Positions 52,112-61,610 of a stretch of 64,000 bases of DNA are shown one piece after another (within the stretch, counting starts at the first letter, position 1; every line of letters begins with the position of its first letter). The notes under the pieces were generated by a model, which saw only the letters and a list, made by a program, of their open reading frames with translations, had not been told where the DNA came from and searched no databases. The position numbers were made by a program, and so were the translations under genes. Where the stretch lies: positions 1 to 64,000 of the forward strand of contig CAIZNH010000008.1 in assembly GCA_903934325.1 (NCBI GenBank), written 5' to 3'. Source of the stretch: an uncultured Alphaproteobacteria bacterium. GTDB taxonomy: Bacteria > Pseudomonadota > Alphaproteobacteria > Sphingomonadales > Sphingomonadaceae.

Positions 52112-53038
52112 CTACCGCACCCAGTCGAGCCCGATTTCCTCGAACACTTCCTTGTCCTCGGCCCAGTTCTCCAGAACCTTCACGTGCAAATAGAGGTGCA
52201 CCTTCACGCCAAGCACCTCCATCAATTCCGCGCGCGCGGCGGCCCCGATGGCCTTGATCTTCGATCCGCCCTTGCCGAGCACGATTGCGCGCTGGTTGTC
52301 GCGGGTGACGACGATCTGCTGGTGGATTTCCACGCTGCCATCGGGGCGCACCTCGTATTTCTCGGGCCGCACCGCGCTGTCATAGGGCAGTTCCTCGTGG
52401 AGCTGCTGGTAGAGCTGTTCGCGGGTGATCTCGGCGGCGAGCAGGCGTTCGGAGGCGTCCGAGACCTGATCTTCGGGATACATCCACTCGCCATCGGGCA
52501 TCAGCCTGGCGAGCGTCTCCTTCATCTCGGGCACGCCTTCGCCGGTGAGAGCGGAGATAAAGAAGATCTCGGCAAAATCGACCTTGGCCGCAAGCTCCTG
52601 CGCGAGCGCCAGCAGCGGCTCCTTCTTGGCGCGGTCGACCTTGTTGAGGACGAGAATCTTGCGCTCCGGACGGCCTGCCAGCGCTTCGAGCAGCGGCTCC
52701 AGCTCGTGGCGGCGCTGCTTGATCGGATCGACCATCAGCAGCACCGCGTCGGCGGCTTCCGCACCTTCCCACGCCGCGCTCACCATTGCGCGGTCCAGCC
52801 GGCGGCGCGGGGCGAAGATGCCGGGGGTATCGACGAGGATCATCTGCACCGGCGTGCCGTCCGCGAGGTCATGCAGGGCAATGCCCAGCATCCGCGCGCG
52901 GGTGGTCTGCGCCTTGGCGCTGGTGATCGCGACCTTCTGGCCGACGAGGGCGTTCACAAGGGTCGATTTGCCCGCATTGGGCGCGCCGAGGACGGCAACC
53001 ATGCCGCAGCGGGTGGGGGTGGTTTGTTCTTCCATCAT
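52112..53038 (-). CDS. era: GTPase Era
   Basis: A 308-residue GTPase. G1 GAPNAGKST near residue 18, G3 VDTPGIF, G4 NKVD and G5 SALTGEG; the C-terminal KH domain shows IVLGKGGSKIKAIGAAAR. It binds the 3-prime end of 16S rRNA and acts in small-subunit assembly. It is third in lepB-rnc-era, 8 bases after rnc. Two ATGs, 53038 and 53035, start it. Confidence 0.97.
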   Translation of the reverse strand: MMEEQTTPTRCGMVAVLGAPNAGKSTLVNALVGQKVAITSAKAQTTRARMLGIALHDLADGTPVQMILVDTPGIFAPRRRLDRAMVSAAWEGAEAADAVLLMVDPIKQRRHELEPLLEALAGRPERKILVLNKVDRAKKEPLLALAQELAAKVDFAEIFFISALTGEGVPEMKETLARLMPDGEWMYPEDQVSDASERLLAAEITREQLYQQLHEELPYDSAVRPEKYEVRPDGSVEIHQQIVVTRDNQRAIVLGKGGSKIKAIGAAARAELMEVLGVKVHLYLHVKVLENWAEDKEVFEEIGLDWVR

Positions 53039-53046
53039 TCTTTCGC

Positions 53047-53733
53047 TTACCCGAAGGCCTCCAGAAAGGCCTTGGCGGCGAGCCTTTCGGCCTCGCCCTT
53101 GGAGTTGGCCGTGGCTTCGGCGTGGCCGACATTGCGGATGCTCACGCGCACGGTGAAGCGCGCCGCGTGATCGGGGCCGGCGCGGTCCACCACTTCGTAA
53201 TGCGGCATGGCGCGGCGATTGCCTGCGGCCCATTCCTGCAATGCGCTCTTGGGATGCTTGGCCTTGCCGACATCGCCTTCCAGTTCGCCCGCCCACAGCC
53301 GGTAGATCGCATCGCGCGCCGTATCAAAGCCGTGTTCGATGAAGCAGGCACCGATCAGCGCCTCCATCACATCGCCCAAAATCTTGTCGCTATCTGCCCC
53401 GCCATCATCGCGCGCCTGCTTGCCGAGCCGGATGTGCGCGGGAAGCCCGATCACCCGCGCAATCCGTGCGCAGGTCGCCCCGCTGACGAGCGCGTTCAAC
53501 CGCTGCGAAAGCTTGCCCTCCGGTCCGTCGCCCGCGCGGTAGAGCCAGCTGGCGACCGAGAGGCCGAGCACGCGGTCTCCGAGGAATTCGAGCCGCTGGT
53601 AATCGGTCGCCCCGCCGGGACCGGCGCCGTTGTAGCTGCCGTGGGTCAGGGCTTCGAGCCAGGGGGTCTCGTTGGTGACGATGAAGCCCTGCGAGGCGAG
53701 CCATTCGCGGGCGGCGGGATCGAGACTGCTCAC
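53047..53733 (-). CDS. rnc: Ribonuclease III
   Basis: A 228-residue endonuclease. RLEFLGDRVLGLSVASWLY is the RNase III signature; DKILGDVMEALIGACFIEHG holds the second catalytic acid cluster; the double-stranded RNA-binding domain ends the protein (PKSALQEWAAG, ATANSKGEAERLAAKAFL). It processes rRNA and cleaves duplex RNA. GTG 53733 overlaps the lepB stop (GTGA), with GGAGGG upstream. Confidence 0.96.
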   Translation of the reverse strand: MSSLDPAAREWLASQGFIVTNETPWLEALTHGSYNGAGPGGATDYQRLEFLGDRVLGLSVASWLYRAGDGPEGKLSQRLNALVSGATCARIARVIGLPAHIRLGKQARDDGGADSDKILGDVMEALIGACFIEHGFDTARDAIYRLWAGELEGDVGKAKHPKSALQEWAAGNRRAMPHYEVVDRAGPDHAARFTVRVSIRNVGHAEATANSKGEAERLAAKAFLEAFG

Positions 53734-54566
53734 AGCATCCCTCCGATCCGCGCCCAGCGCGCGGCGGAGAACCAAGAGATCGGGTTCAGCCAGCTCGCGC
53801 TGCCATCGGTTGACCACACCACCAGCGCGGCGCGGCCGACCAGCCGGTCGAGCGGGACGAGCCCCACCGCATCGCCTTCGGCCGCCGGCCAGCGGCTGTC
53901 GCGCGAATTGTCGCGGTTGTCGCCCATCACGAACATCGCGCCTTCGGGCACAGTGACGGGGGCGAAGCTGTCGCCGGTGGTGAGCCCGAAGTCGAGCACC
54001 TCGTAAGCCTTGCCGCCGGGCAGGGTCTCGCGGAAACGGACATAGCGGCAGGCCTCGCGCCCATCGCCCATGCGCGCCGTCTCGCCGCCCCATTCGCACC
54101 CCGTATTGAGGGAGGTGGGGATGAGGAAATCGGAGAGCCGCTCGCGCTTCACCAGCGCGCCGTTCAGCACCAGCTGGCCGCCCATCACCGCCACGCTGTC
54201 ACCCGGCAGTCCGATTACCCGCTTGATATAGTCGCGCCCGTCGACCGGATGCTTGAAGATCACCACATCGCCGCGCTCCGGCGCGCCGCCCAGCAGACGG
54301 CCATCCGGCAGCGGCACATCAAACGGCAGGGACTGGCGCGAATAGCCATAGGGCCACTTGGCCGCGAGCAGGTAATCCCCGTTCATCAGGCGCGGCAGCA
54401 TGCTCTCGGAAGGGATCGAGAATGGCGAGAATACGAATACCCTGATCGCCAGCACGGCGAGCAACAGCTTGATGATAAACCACACAAATCCGCCCCAGCT
54501 GTCACCAGAACCCGCAATGTCTGCGGCGCGGGGCACTTGCCCGAGCGATTGGGTCTTAACATCCAT
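53730..54566 (-). CDS. lepB: Signal peptidase I
   Basis: A 278-residue serine peptidase. One membrane anchor (about 28-46) leads to the catalytic Ser at residue 55 (IPSESMLP); the general base Lys is residue 115 (GRDYIKRVIGLPGD); GDNRDNSRDSR is box E. It removes signal peptides on the outer face of the cytoplasmic membrane. It starts the lepB-rnc-era operon, each gene overlapping or touching the next. Confidence 0.96.
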   Translation of the reverse strand: MDVKTQSLGQVPRAADIAGSGDSWGGFVWFIIKLLLAVLAIRVFVFSPFSIPSESMLPRLMNGDYLLAAKWPYGYSRQSLPFDVPLPDGRLLGGAPERGDVVIFKHPVDGRDYIKRVIGLPGDSVAVMGGQLVLNGALVKRERLSDFLIPTSLNTGCEWGGETARMGDGREACRYVRFRETLPGGKAYEVLDFGLTTGDSFAPVTVPEGAMFVMGDNRDNSRDSRWPAAEGDAVGLVPLDRLVGRAALVVWSTDGSASWLNPISWFSAARWARIGGML

Positions 54567-54615
54567 CGCCCTTGCCCTTACTCGCAGCCGCGCAGCAGCG
54601 CAAAGGGGAACGGAC

Positions 54616-56178
54616 ATGAGCGGATCAGGCGAAATGACAGCCGGGGGTGTGGCAGCGCAAATCTGGGCGGACCTCACCGCATTGGCGCCTCGGCGGCTGG
54701 AGGCATTGTTCGCCGGCGATCCGGCCCGCGTGGAGGCCATGACCCGCCGCATTGCATGGCCCATCGGCCTTGGCGACGATGCGACGGCCGGCATGCGGAT
54801 CGACTTTTCCAAAACCCATCTGGGCGAATCTGAACTCGCCGCTTTCGAAGCGCTGGCCGAGGCCATGGGCTTTGGCCCTGCGCGCGAGGCGCTGTTCGGC
54901 GGCGGCATCATCAACGTGACCGAGGGCCGCGCGGCGACCCACGGCGCGCTGCGCGGCAGCGGCACGCCCGCTGCGGTCGAGGAGGCCGAGGCGCTGCTGG
55001 CGCGCATGGGGATGCTGGTGGAAGCGATCCACGAAGGGGCGCTGGGCGAAGTGCGCCACTGCATCGCCATCGGCATCGGCGGATCGGCACTGGGCCCCGC
55101 GCTCGCCATCGACGCGCTGACCCGTGACCTCGCGCTGGTCGACGTCCATGTCGTCTCGAACATTGACGGGCTGGCGCTGGAACAGGCCTTTGCCGCCTGC
55201 GATCCGGCGACCACGCTGATCGCTCTTGCCTCCAAGACCTTCACCACCATCGAGACCATGACCAATGCGGCCAGCGCGCTGAAATGGCTGGCGGAGAACG
55301 GCGTCACCGATCCCGGCGGCCGCGTGGTGGCGCTCACCGCCGCGCCGGACAAGGCGGTGGAATGGGGCGTGGACGAGACCCGCGTGCTGCCTTTCCCCGA
55401 AAGCGTGGGCGGGCGCTATTCGCTGTTCTCCAGCATCGGCTTCCCGATCGCGCTCGCCATCGGGATGGAGGAATTCACCGCGATGCTGACCGGCGCCAAG
55501 GCGGTGGATGATCACTTCCGCAGCACCGAAGGCCGCGCCAATGCCCCGCTACTCGCGGCTTTCGCGGACCAGTATTACACCCGCCTGCGCGGCTGCCAGA
55601 CCCGCGCGGTGTTCGCCTATGACGAGCGGCTCGCGCTGCTGCCCGACTATCTCCAGCAGCTCGAAATGGAATCGAACGGCAAGAGCGTGAAGGCCGATGG
55701 AACGCCGGTCGATGGGCCGACCGCAGCCGTGACCTGGGGCGGGGTGGGCACCGACGCGCAGCACGCGGTGTTCCAGCTGCTGCATCAGGGCACGCATCTC
55801 ATCCCGGTCGATTTTCTGGCCAGCATCGCGCCGGGCGACGAGCTTGATCCCGCGCATCACCGCACCTTGCTGATGAACTGCCTTGCGCAAGGGGCGGCGC
55901 TGATGGCGGGCAAGCCCTCGGACGACCCTGCGCGCGCCTATCCGGGGGACCGGCCCTCGACCACGATCCTCGTCGATGATTGCGATGCGGCGGCGCTCGG
56001 CGCGCTGATCGCCTTCCACGAACAGCGCACCTTCGCCAATGCGGTCCTGATGGGGATCAATCCCTTCGACCAGTTCGGGGTGGAGCTGGGCAAGGCGATC
56101 GCCAAGCAGATCGACAGTGGGGAAGGGCAGTTCGATCCGAGCACCCAGGCGCTGATGGCGGCAGCCGGTCTCGCCTGA
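54616..56178 (+). CDS. pgi: Glucose-6-phosphate isomerase
   Basis: A 520-residue isomerase. IGIGGSALGPALAIDAL, LASKTFTTIETMTNA, GGRYSLFSSIGFP (PGI signature 1) and VFQLLHQGTHLIPVDF are typical; GVELGKAIAKQI closes the catalytic region. It interconverts glucose-6-P and fructose-6-P. ATG 54616 follows AGGGGAAC. It is divergent from lepB with a 49-base gap. Confidence 0.96.
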   Translation: MSGSGEMTAGGVAAQIWADLTALAPRRLEALFAGDPARVEAMTRRIAWPIGLGDDATAGMRIDFSKTHLGESELAAFEALAEAMGFGPAREALFGGGIINVTEGRAATHGALRGSGTPAAVEEAEALLARMGMLVEAIHEGALGEVRHCIAIGIGGSALGPALAIDALTRDLALVDVHVVSNIDGLALEQAFAACDPATTLIALASKTFTTIETMTNAASALKWLAENGVTDPGGRVVALTAAPDKAVEWGVDETRVLPFPESVGGRYSLFSSIGFPIALAIGMEEFTAMLTGAKAVDDHFRSTEGRANAPLLAAFADQYYTRLRGCQTRAVFAYDERLALLPDYLQQLEMESNGKSVKADGTPVDGPTAAVTWGGVGTDAQHAVFQLLHQGTHLIPVDFLASIAPGDELDPAHHRTLLMNCLAQGAALMAGKPSDDPARAYPGDRPSTTILVDDCDAAALGALIAFHEQRTFANAVLMGINPFDQFGVELGKAIAKQIDSGEGQFDPSTQALMAAAGLA

Positions 56179-56267
56179 GCGGCGTGATGCATGATCGCCA
56201 CACCTGGCTGAGCCGTGCCGTGTCAGATATTGCGGAAATTTTACCGCGCTGTTGCATATTTGCGTAA

Positions 56268-56315
56268 GCGGATAAGGATGTGTCGCAAGGCCCGCCGCCT
56301 TGCGACATTATCCGC
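56268..56315. repeat. Long near-perfect hairpin between pgi and a secreted-protein gene
   Basis: GCGGATAA (56268-56275), a 5-base bulge, TGTCGCAAGGC (56281-56291), a 5-base loop, GCCTTGCGACA (56297-56307) and TTATCCGC (56308-56315) form a 19-base-pair stem with one bulge. No T tract follows in either direction. It may be a small palindromic element (MITE- or REP-like) or an mRNA-stabilising hairpin. Confidence 0.7.
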
Positions 56316-56418
56316 AAAAATGCCCCATGAGCGCGGCAAGAATTGCACGCCGGACGCAACCTTCTATCCTTGCCCACAGATTCGTCTCCTCCCGCATCCT
56401 GCGACCTCAAGGACCACC

Positions 56419-56814
56419 ATGAAGCACCTGCGCCTTACCGCCGCTGTCCTCCTCGCGCTTGGCTGTGCCGGTAGCGCGCTTGCCCAAGACAATCAGGGCG
56501 ACGGCACGGCGCGTTCCAAGGTGAAGCCGGCGCGGCTGGTGTCTTTCGACGGCGAGCGCGAATTCCTCACCGCCTCCTCGCGCCTGCGCGTCTGGCGCGC
56601 CGAGGTGGGATACACCCTGTCGGTCGATCAGGCCGGCACGCCAACCGATTGCCAGCTGACCGAAAAGTTCCGCATGAACTACGTCAACGAAAAGCTGTGC
56701 GAGGTGCTGCTTAAGCATCACACCTTCGAGCCCGCGCAGGACGCCAGCGGCGCGAGCGTCGAGGGCACCTATCAGGGGCGGCTCAATTTTCTGGAATTGC
56801 GCGGCAAGGATTGA
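56419..56814 (+). CDS. Secreted TonB-C-like protein, paralogue 1
   Basis: A 131-residue protein with a signal peptide (cleaved after GSALAQ). The rest resembles a stand-alone TonB C-terminal fold: VGYTLSVDQAGTPTDCQLTE, then CEVLLKHHTFEPAQDASG and VEGTYQGRLNF. Two Cys are spaced as in TonB-C domains of sphingomonads, probably a disulfide. It lacks the TonB membrane helix and Pro-rich rod, so it cannot energise receptors in the classical way. ATG 56419 begins the leader. Confidence 0.65.
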   Translation: MKHLRLTAAVLLALGCAGSALAQDNQGDGTARSKVKPARLVSFDGEREFLTASSRLRVWRAEVGYTLSVDQAGTPTDCQLTEKFRMNYVNEKLCEVLLKHHTFEPAQDASGASVEGTYQGRLNFLELRGKD

Positions 56815-56880
56815 CGATCGACTGAAATCATGTGATCTTTCATAGGCTTCAGGGGCTATGGTATTGCGAGGATCACGCGC

Positions 56881-57273
56881 ATGAACTGGCTTTGTCTCGG
56901 TTTCGTCCCCGCCGCTCTGGCGCTCGCAGTGCCGCTGATGGCGAGTGAACTTCAGCCCATTTCCGCCGATGTGACGGGTGCCCGGCCGGCCCAATTGCTC
57001 GAAATCGATTTCATCCGCGTCACAAAGCGCGCCTTCAACCTCGGCCTGCTGACGCAGGATCTCGGCTACACTCTGGCTGTTGCGGCGGACGGGACGGTGA
57101 CCAATTGCCAGCTCTCGCGCAGTTTCCGCAATCCGATCACGACGAGGGAGATGTGCCGCAGCATCACCCGCGCGGTCACGCTTGCTCCGGCGCGCGACGC
57201 GGCAGGCAATCCGGTCAGCGGCACCTATCAGGGCATGATCCGCATCCAGTCGCCCTTTGCTGCGACGCAATAA
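56881..57273 (+). CDS. Secreted TonB-C-like protein, paralogue 2
   Basis: A 130-residue relative of the preceding gene. LGYTLAVAADGTVTNCQLSR, CRSITRAVTLAPARDAAG and VSGTYQGMIRI align with it. It has a short leader (residues 1-21, ending MASE). The two genes are 66 bases apart on the same strand and appear to be a tandem duplication. Their function is unknown; see the findings. Confidence 0.65.
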   Translation: MNWLCLGFVPAALALAVPLMASELQPISADVTGARPAQLLEIDFIRVTKRAFNLGLLTQDLGYTLAVAADGTVTNCQLSRSFRNPITTREMCRSITRAVTLAPARDAAGNPVSGTYQGMIRIQSPFAATQ

Positions 57274-57494
57274 TCCTTTGACATTTCGCCGCGCAGCCCC
57301 CACATGGCGCCCATCGAAGAGCGCTAGCCATGCGTGAAGCGGCGGAATTCTGAAAGCATCCGCCCCGGCCGCACTTCGGTTCTACCCCCAAGACTTCCCT
57401 TTTCACGCGGGCGGTTTCAACCCCCGCGCCGCGTCCGCAATCCGTTTGGGATTGGCGGAAGCGCGTCGCAGCATATTTGCGAGTTACCTATTAC

Positions 57495-59078
57495 ATGACC
57501 ACTTTTGCTGACCTCGGGCTGTCGCAGCCCGTGCTCCAGGCCCTCGACATGAAGGGCTACAACACTCCCACCCCGATCCAGGAACAGGCGATCCCGCCGG
57601 TGCTCAAGGGCCGCGACCTGCTCGGCATCGCGCAGACCGGCACCGGCAAGACCGCGGCCTTCATGCTCCCCAGCATTGATCGCCTGCGCGAGGCGGACAA
57701 GCCGATCCCGTTCAAGTCCTGCCGCATGCTGGTTCTGGCGCCGACGCGCGAGCTGGCGGTGCAGATTGCCGACAGCGCCAAGGATTACGGCGCGCTCGCC
57801 GGGCTGAAGGTGCAATGCATCGTCGGCGGCACGAGCGTGGGCAAGGATCGCAACAAGCTCCACCGCGGCACCGACATTCTTGTCGCCACCCCGGGCCGTC
57901 TGCTTGATCTGATCGACCAGAAGGCGCTGACCCTCAACGGCATCGAAGTGCTGGTGCTCGACGAGGCCGACCAGATGCTCGATCTTGGCTTCATCCACGC
58001 CCTGCGCAAGATCCGCGAGCTTGCGCCCAAGGATCGCCAGACGCTGTTCTTCAGCGCCACCATGCCCAAGGCGATCAAGGAACTGGTGAGCGGCTATTGC
58101 CACAATCCGGTGCAGGTTTCGGTCACACCGGAAAGCACCACGGCCGAGCGCATCGACCAGTATCTCTTCATGGTCCAGCAGGACGAGAAGACGGCCCTGC
58201 TCGAAATGATCCTCAAGCGCCGCCATCAGGTGCCGGGCGAGTTCGAGCGCATCCTGATCTTCACCCGCACCAAGCACGGCGCGGACCGCGTGGTGAAGAA
58301 GCTGCAACAGGCCGGGATCGAGAGCAATGCGATCCACGGCAACAAGTCGCAGCCCCAGCGCCAGCGCGCATTGGACGAGTTCCGCAAGGCGCGTGTGCCG
58401 GTGCTGATCGCCACGGATGTGGCCGCGCGCGGGATCGATATTCCGGGCGTCAGCCACGTGATCAATTACGAGCTGCCCAACGTGCCTGAGCAATATGTCC
58501 ACCGCATCGGCCGCACCGCGCGTGCAGGGCGTGACGGGGTGGCGATTGCCTTCTGTGCCGAGGACGAGCGCGCCTACCTCAAGGATATCCGCAAGACGAC
58601 CGGCGCCGAGCTTGAGCGTCTGCCCCTGCCGGACAATTTCCGCGCGGTGGTGGAAGGCGAAGGGGCGGAGAAGCCCGCGCCGCGCCAGCCGGTGAAGCGG
58701 GTGCAGGCCCGTCCGCTCGGCCAGCGCAAGCCCCAGGTTGATCGCCGTCCGGATGGCGAACGTCGCCCGCAGCAGGGCGAACAGCGCCGTGCCGCCAGTG
58801 CGCCTCAGGGCGAGCGTCGTCCGCAGGGTGATCGTCGTCCGCAACAGGGCGAACAGCGCCGCGCAGAGGGTGAACGGCGTCCGCAGGGTGATCGTCGCCC
58901 TCAGGGTGGCAAGCCCGCGCAGGGGTCTCAGCATCAGGGCGGCGATCGTCGATCGCAGAGCCAGGGCGCCAATGGTGGCGGCAACAATGGCGGCGGCGGT
59001 AATCGTGGTCGCGGTGGCCGTGGGCGCGGTCGCCCCGGAGGCGGCGGCGGTGGTCGCCCCCGCGCAGCACAGGGCTGA
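57495..59078 (+). CDS. DEAD-box RNA helicase (RhlE/CsdA-like)
   Basis: A 527-residue helicase. Q motif TPIQEQAIP, motif I AQTGTGKT, Ia APTRELA, II DEAD, III SAT, IV IFTRTKHGADR, V TDVAARGID and VI HRIGRTARAGR are all present. From about residue 395 the tail is low-complexity and basic: repeats of ERRPQGDRRPQ/QQGEQRRA, then Gly/Arg-rich. Such RhlE/CsdA-type helicases unwind RNA in ribosome assembly and cold adaptation. The leader carries a hairpin (CAATCC with GGATTG, near 57440-57460). Confidence 0.94.
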   Translation: MTTFADLGLSQPVLQALDMKGYNTPTPIQEQAIPPVLKGRDLLGIAQTGTGKTAAFMLPSIDRLREADKPIPFKSCRMLVLAPTRELAVQIADSAKDYGALAGLKVQCIVGGTSVGKDRNKLHRGTDILVATPGRLLDLIDQKALTLNGIEVLVLDEADQMLDLGFIHALRKIRELAPKDRQTLFFSATMPKAIKELVSGYCHNPVQVSVTPESTTAERIDQYLFMVQQDEKTALLEMILKRRHQVPGEFERILIFTRTKHGADRVVKKLQQAGIESNAIHGNKSQPQRQRALDEFRKARVPVLIATDVAARGIDIPGVSHVINYELPNVPEQYVHRIGRTARAGRDGVAIAFCAEDERAYLKDIRKTTGAELERLPLPDNFRAVVEGEGAEKPAPRQPVKRVQARPLGQRKPQVDRRPDGERRPQQGEQRRAASAPQGERRPQGDRRPQQGEQRRAEGERRPQGDRRPQGGKPAQGSQHQGGDRRSQSQGANGGGNNGGGGNRGRGGRGRGRPGGGGGGRPRAAQG

Positions 59079-59089
59079 CACAAAGCATG

Positions 59090-59121
59090 AAAGGGCGGGA
59101 GCGGCAAACTCCCGCCCTTTT
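59090..59121. terminator. Intrinsic terminator after the DEAD-box gene
   Basis: AAAGGGCGGGAG (59090-59101) and CTCCCGCCCTTT (59109-59120) form a perfect 12-base-pair stem with a 7-base loop followed by T. The A-rich left arm lets it work in both directions. Confidence 0.9.
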
Positions 59122-59171
59122 GCTTTTTGCCCGGACCGCCGCCATATGCTCCCCGCAAGTCAGGGAGCAGC

Positions 59172-60527
59172 ATGATGTCGGCCGAATTTGATTATGACCT
59201 CTTCACCATCGGCGCAGGCTCGGGCGGGGTGCGCGCGAGCCGCGTCGCTGCCGCGCACGGCGCGCGGGTGGCGGTGGCCGAGGAATACCGCGTCGGCGGC
59301 ACCTGTGTGATCCGCGGCTGCGTGCCCAAGAAGATGCTCGTCTACGGCGCGCACTTTGCCGAGGATCTGGAGGACGCCAAGCAGTTCGGCTGGACCATCG
59401 AGGGCAAGAGCTTCGACTGGAAGGCGCTGCGCGACGTCGTGCAGAATGATGTGACGCGGCTGGAGGGGCTCTATGGCCAGACCCTCTCCAACCACAAGGT
59501 CACCACCATCAACGAGCGCGCCGAGATCACCGGCCCGCACCAGATCACGCTGGCGAGCGGCAAGGTCATCACCGCCCGGTACATCCTCATCGCCACAGGC
59601 GCGCGCCCGCATGTGCCCGCCTTTCCGGGCAGCGAGCATGTCATCACCTCGAACGAGGCCTTCCATCTCGATGAACTCCCGCGCCGCATCCTGATTGCCG
59701 GCGGGGGCTATATCGCCAATGAATTCGCAGGCATCTTCAACGAATTCGGCTGCAAGGTGACGATCGCCAACCGGTCCGACACGATCCTGCGCGGCTATGA
59801 CGAAAGCGTACGCGACTGGCTGCTTCAGATCTCGATGGTGAAGGGCATCTGCTTCCTGTTCCATGCCGAGTTCGAGAGCATTGAAAAGCAGGCTGACGGC
59901 ACGCTGCTGGTCAAGCTGACCGGGCAGGACGCAGCCGAATATGACGCGGTGATGGTCGCCACCGGCCGCGTGCCCAAAACGCAAGGTCTGGGGCTTGAGA
60001 CGGTCGGCGTTGCCACCGGCACAAGGGGCGAGATCCTGGTCGATGGCTTCAGCAAGACCAATGTCGATCACATCTATGCCGTGGGCGATGTGACCGACCG
60101 GGTGCAGCTTACCCCCGTCGCGATCCGCGAAGGGCAGGCATTCGCGGATTCGGTGTTTGGCGGGGTGGAGCCCTATGCGGTCGATCATTCCTGCGTGCCG
60201 AGCGCGGTGTTCAGCCACCCACCCATTGCCGCTGTCGGCATGACCGAGAGCGAGGCGCGCAACCAGCTTGGCAACATCAAGGTCTATCAGGCCGATTTCC
60301 GCCCGATGAAGAACGTGCTGGCAGGCCGTAACGAGCGCTGCCTCTACAAGATGATCGTCGATGCCGCGAACGACCGGATCGTCGGCATCCATATGATCGG
60401 CCCCGACGCGCCCGAAATCCTGCAAGCGGCCGCCATCGCCGTGAAGGCTGGCCTCACCAAGGCCGATTTCGATGCCACCGTGGCGATCCACCCGACCATG
60501 GCCGAGGAACTGGTGTTGTTCAAATAG
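59172..60527 (+). CDS. gor: Glutathione-disulfide reductase
   Basis: A 451-residue flavoprotein disulfide reductase. FAD site IGAGSGGVRASR; redox pair Cys45/Cys50 in GGTCVIRGCVPKK; NADPH site GGGYIANEFAG; C-terminal His-Glu in HPTMAEELVLF. It reduces glutathione disulfide with NADPH. ATG 59172 follows AGGGAG; the frame upstream is open but holds the terminator. Confidence 0.95.
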   Translation: MMSAEFDYDLFTIGAGSGGVRASRVAAAHGARVAVAEEYRVGGTCVIRGCVPKKMLVYGAHFAEDLEDAKQFGWTIEGKSFDWKALRDVVQNDVTRLEGLYGQTLSNHKVTTINERAEITGPHQITLASGKVITARYILIATGARPHVPAFPGSEHVITSNEAFHLDELPRRILIAGGGYIANEFAGIFNEFGCKVTIANRSDTILRGYDESVRDWLLQISMVKGICFLFHAEFESIEKQADGTLLVKLTGQDAAEYDAVMVATGRVPKTQGLGLETVGVATGTRGEILVDGFSKTNVDHIYAVGDVTDRVQLTPVAIREGQAFADSVFGGVEPYAVDHSCVPSAVFSHPPIAAVGMTESEARNQLGNIKVYQADFRPMKNVLAGRNERCLYKMIVDAANDRIVGIHMIGPDAPEILQAAAIAVKAGLTKADFDATVAIHPTMAEELVLFK

Positions 60528-60587
60528 GTTGCAATACAAAACCTATATGCTATGAGCCTGCGCTGGAGCAGGCACAGGAGGGGGCGC

Positions 60588-61610
60588 ATGGCAGGCACGG
60601 TTCTGGTCACGGGGGCGACCGGCTACATCGCCGGAGAGCTGATCCGGCAATTGCTGGCAAAGGGCTGGACGGTGCACGGCACGGTCCGCAACGTCGCCAG
60701 GAGCGAGGCAGGCTTGCGCGCAAGGCTCGGCAATCCGGCGCCCGAACAATTCCGCCTATTTGCCGCAGAGCTGATGAGCGACGAGGGCTGGGCCGAGGCG
60801 GCAGCAGGCTGCACCCATGTCGCCCACGTCGCCTCGCCGATCCCGGCGCAGGCCCCCAAGCACGAGGATGACCTGATCATCCCCGCGCGCGAAGGCACTT
60901 TGCGCGCCTTGCGCTTCGCCGGCGATGCCGGGGTCACGCGCTTCGTCCAGACCAGCTCCACCGCGGCGGTGATCTATGGCGTCGACCGCGGCACCTATAC
61001 CTTCGACGAAAGCCGCTGGACCGACATCAACCATCCCGACGCCTACCCTTACGTGAAGTCCAAGACCCTCGCCGAACGCGCCGCGCGCGAATGGGTGGCG
61101 GCGGAGGGCGGGGCGATGGAGTTCGTCTCGGTCAATCCCGGCATGGTGCTCGGCCCTGTCGACAGCGGGGATTTCTCCGCCTCGGTCGAACTGGTGTCGC
61201 AACTGCTTTCGGGCGCGATGCCCTTGGCGCCCAACCTCGGCTTTCCGATTGTCGACGTGCGCGACATTGCCGCGCTCCACGTGCTGGCGCTGGAGACCCC
61301 GGGACTGGCGGGCGAGAGGTTTCTTGGCGCAGGGCCATTCCTCACCGCGCTCGACATCGCAGGAATCCTGCGCGCGCGGCTGGGGGCGAAGGCGCGCAAG
61401 GCGCCGACCCGCCCCATGCCCGACTGGGTGGTCAGCATCCTTGCCCTGTTCAACGCCGAGGTGCGCGGCATCAAGACCGAGATCGGCAAGATCCGCCATG
61501 TCGATGCGGGCCACGCGAAAGCGCGGCTCGGCTGGACGATGCGGCCCGTCGAGGACACGATTGCCGATTGCGGCAACAGCCTGATCGAACATGGAGTGGT
61601 GAAAGCATAA
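60588..61610 (+). CDS. NAD(P)-dependent epimerase/reductase (extended SDR)
   Basis: A 340-residue extended short-chain dehydrogenase. VLVTGATGYIAGELIRQLL is the nucleotide-binding motif; VQTSSTAAVIYG and YPYVKSKTLAERAARE carry the Ser/Tyr/Lys catalytic set. It looks like the dihydroflavonol-4-reductase/aldehyde reductase group and may reduce an aldehyde or ketone. The start at 60588 follows AGGAGGGGG. The next gene begins with the last base of its stop (TAATG). Confidence 0.87.
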   Translation: MAGTVLVTGATGYIAGELIRQLLAKGWTVHGTVRNVARSEAGLRARLGNPAPEQFRLFAAELMSDEGWAEAAAGCTHVAHVASPIPAQAPKHEDDLIIPAREGTLRALRFAGDAGVTRFVQTSSTAAVIYGVDRGTYTFDESRWTDINHPDAYPYVKSKTLAERAAREWVAAEGGAMEFVSVNPGMVLGPVDSGDFSASVELVSQLLSGAMPLAPNLGFPIVDVRDIAALHVLALETPGLAGERFLGAGPFLTALDIAGILRARLGAKARKAPTRPMPDWVVSILALFNAEVRGIKTEIGKIRHVDAGHAKARLGWTMRPVEDTIADCGNSLIEHGVVKA

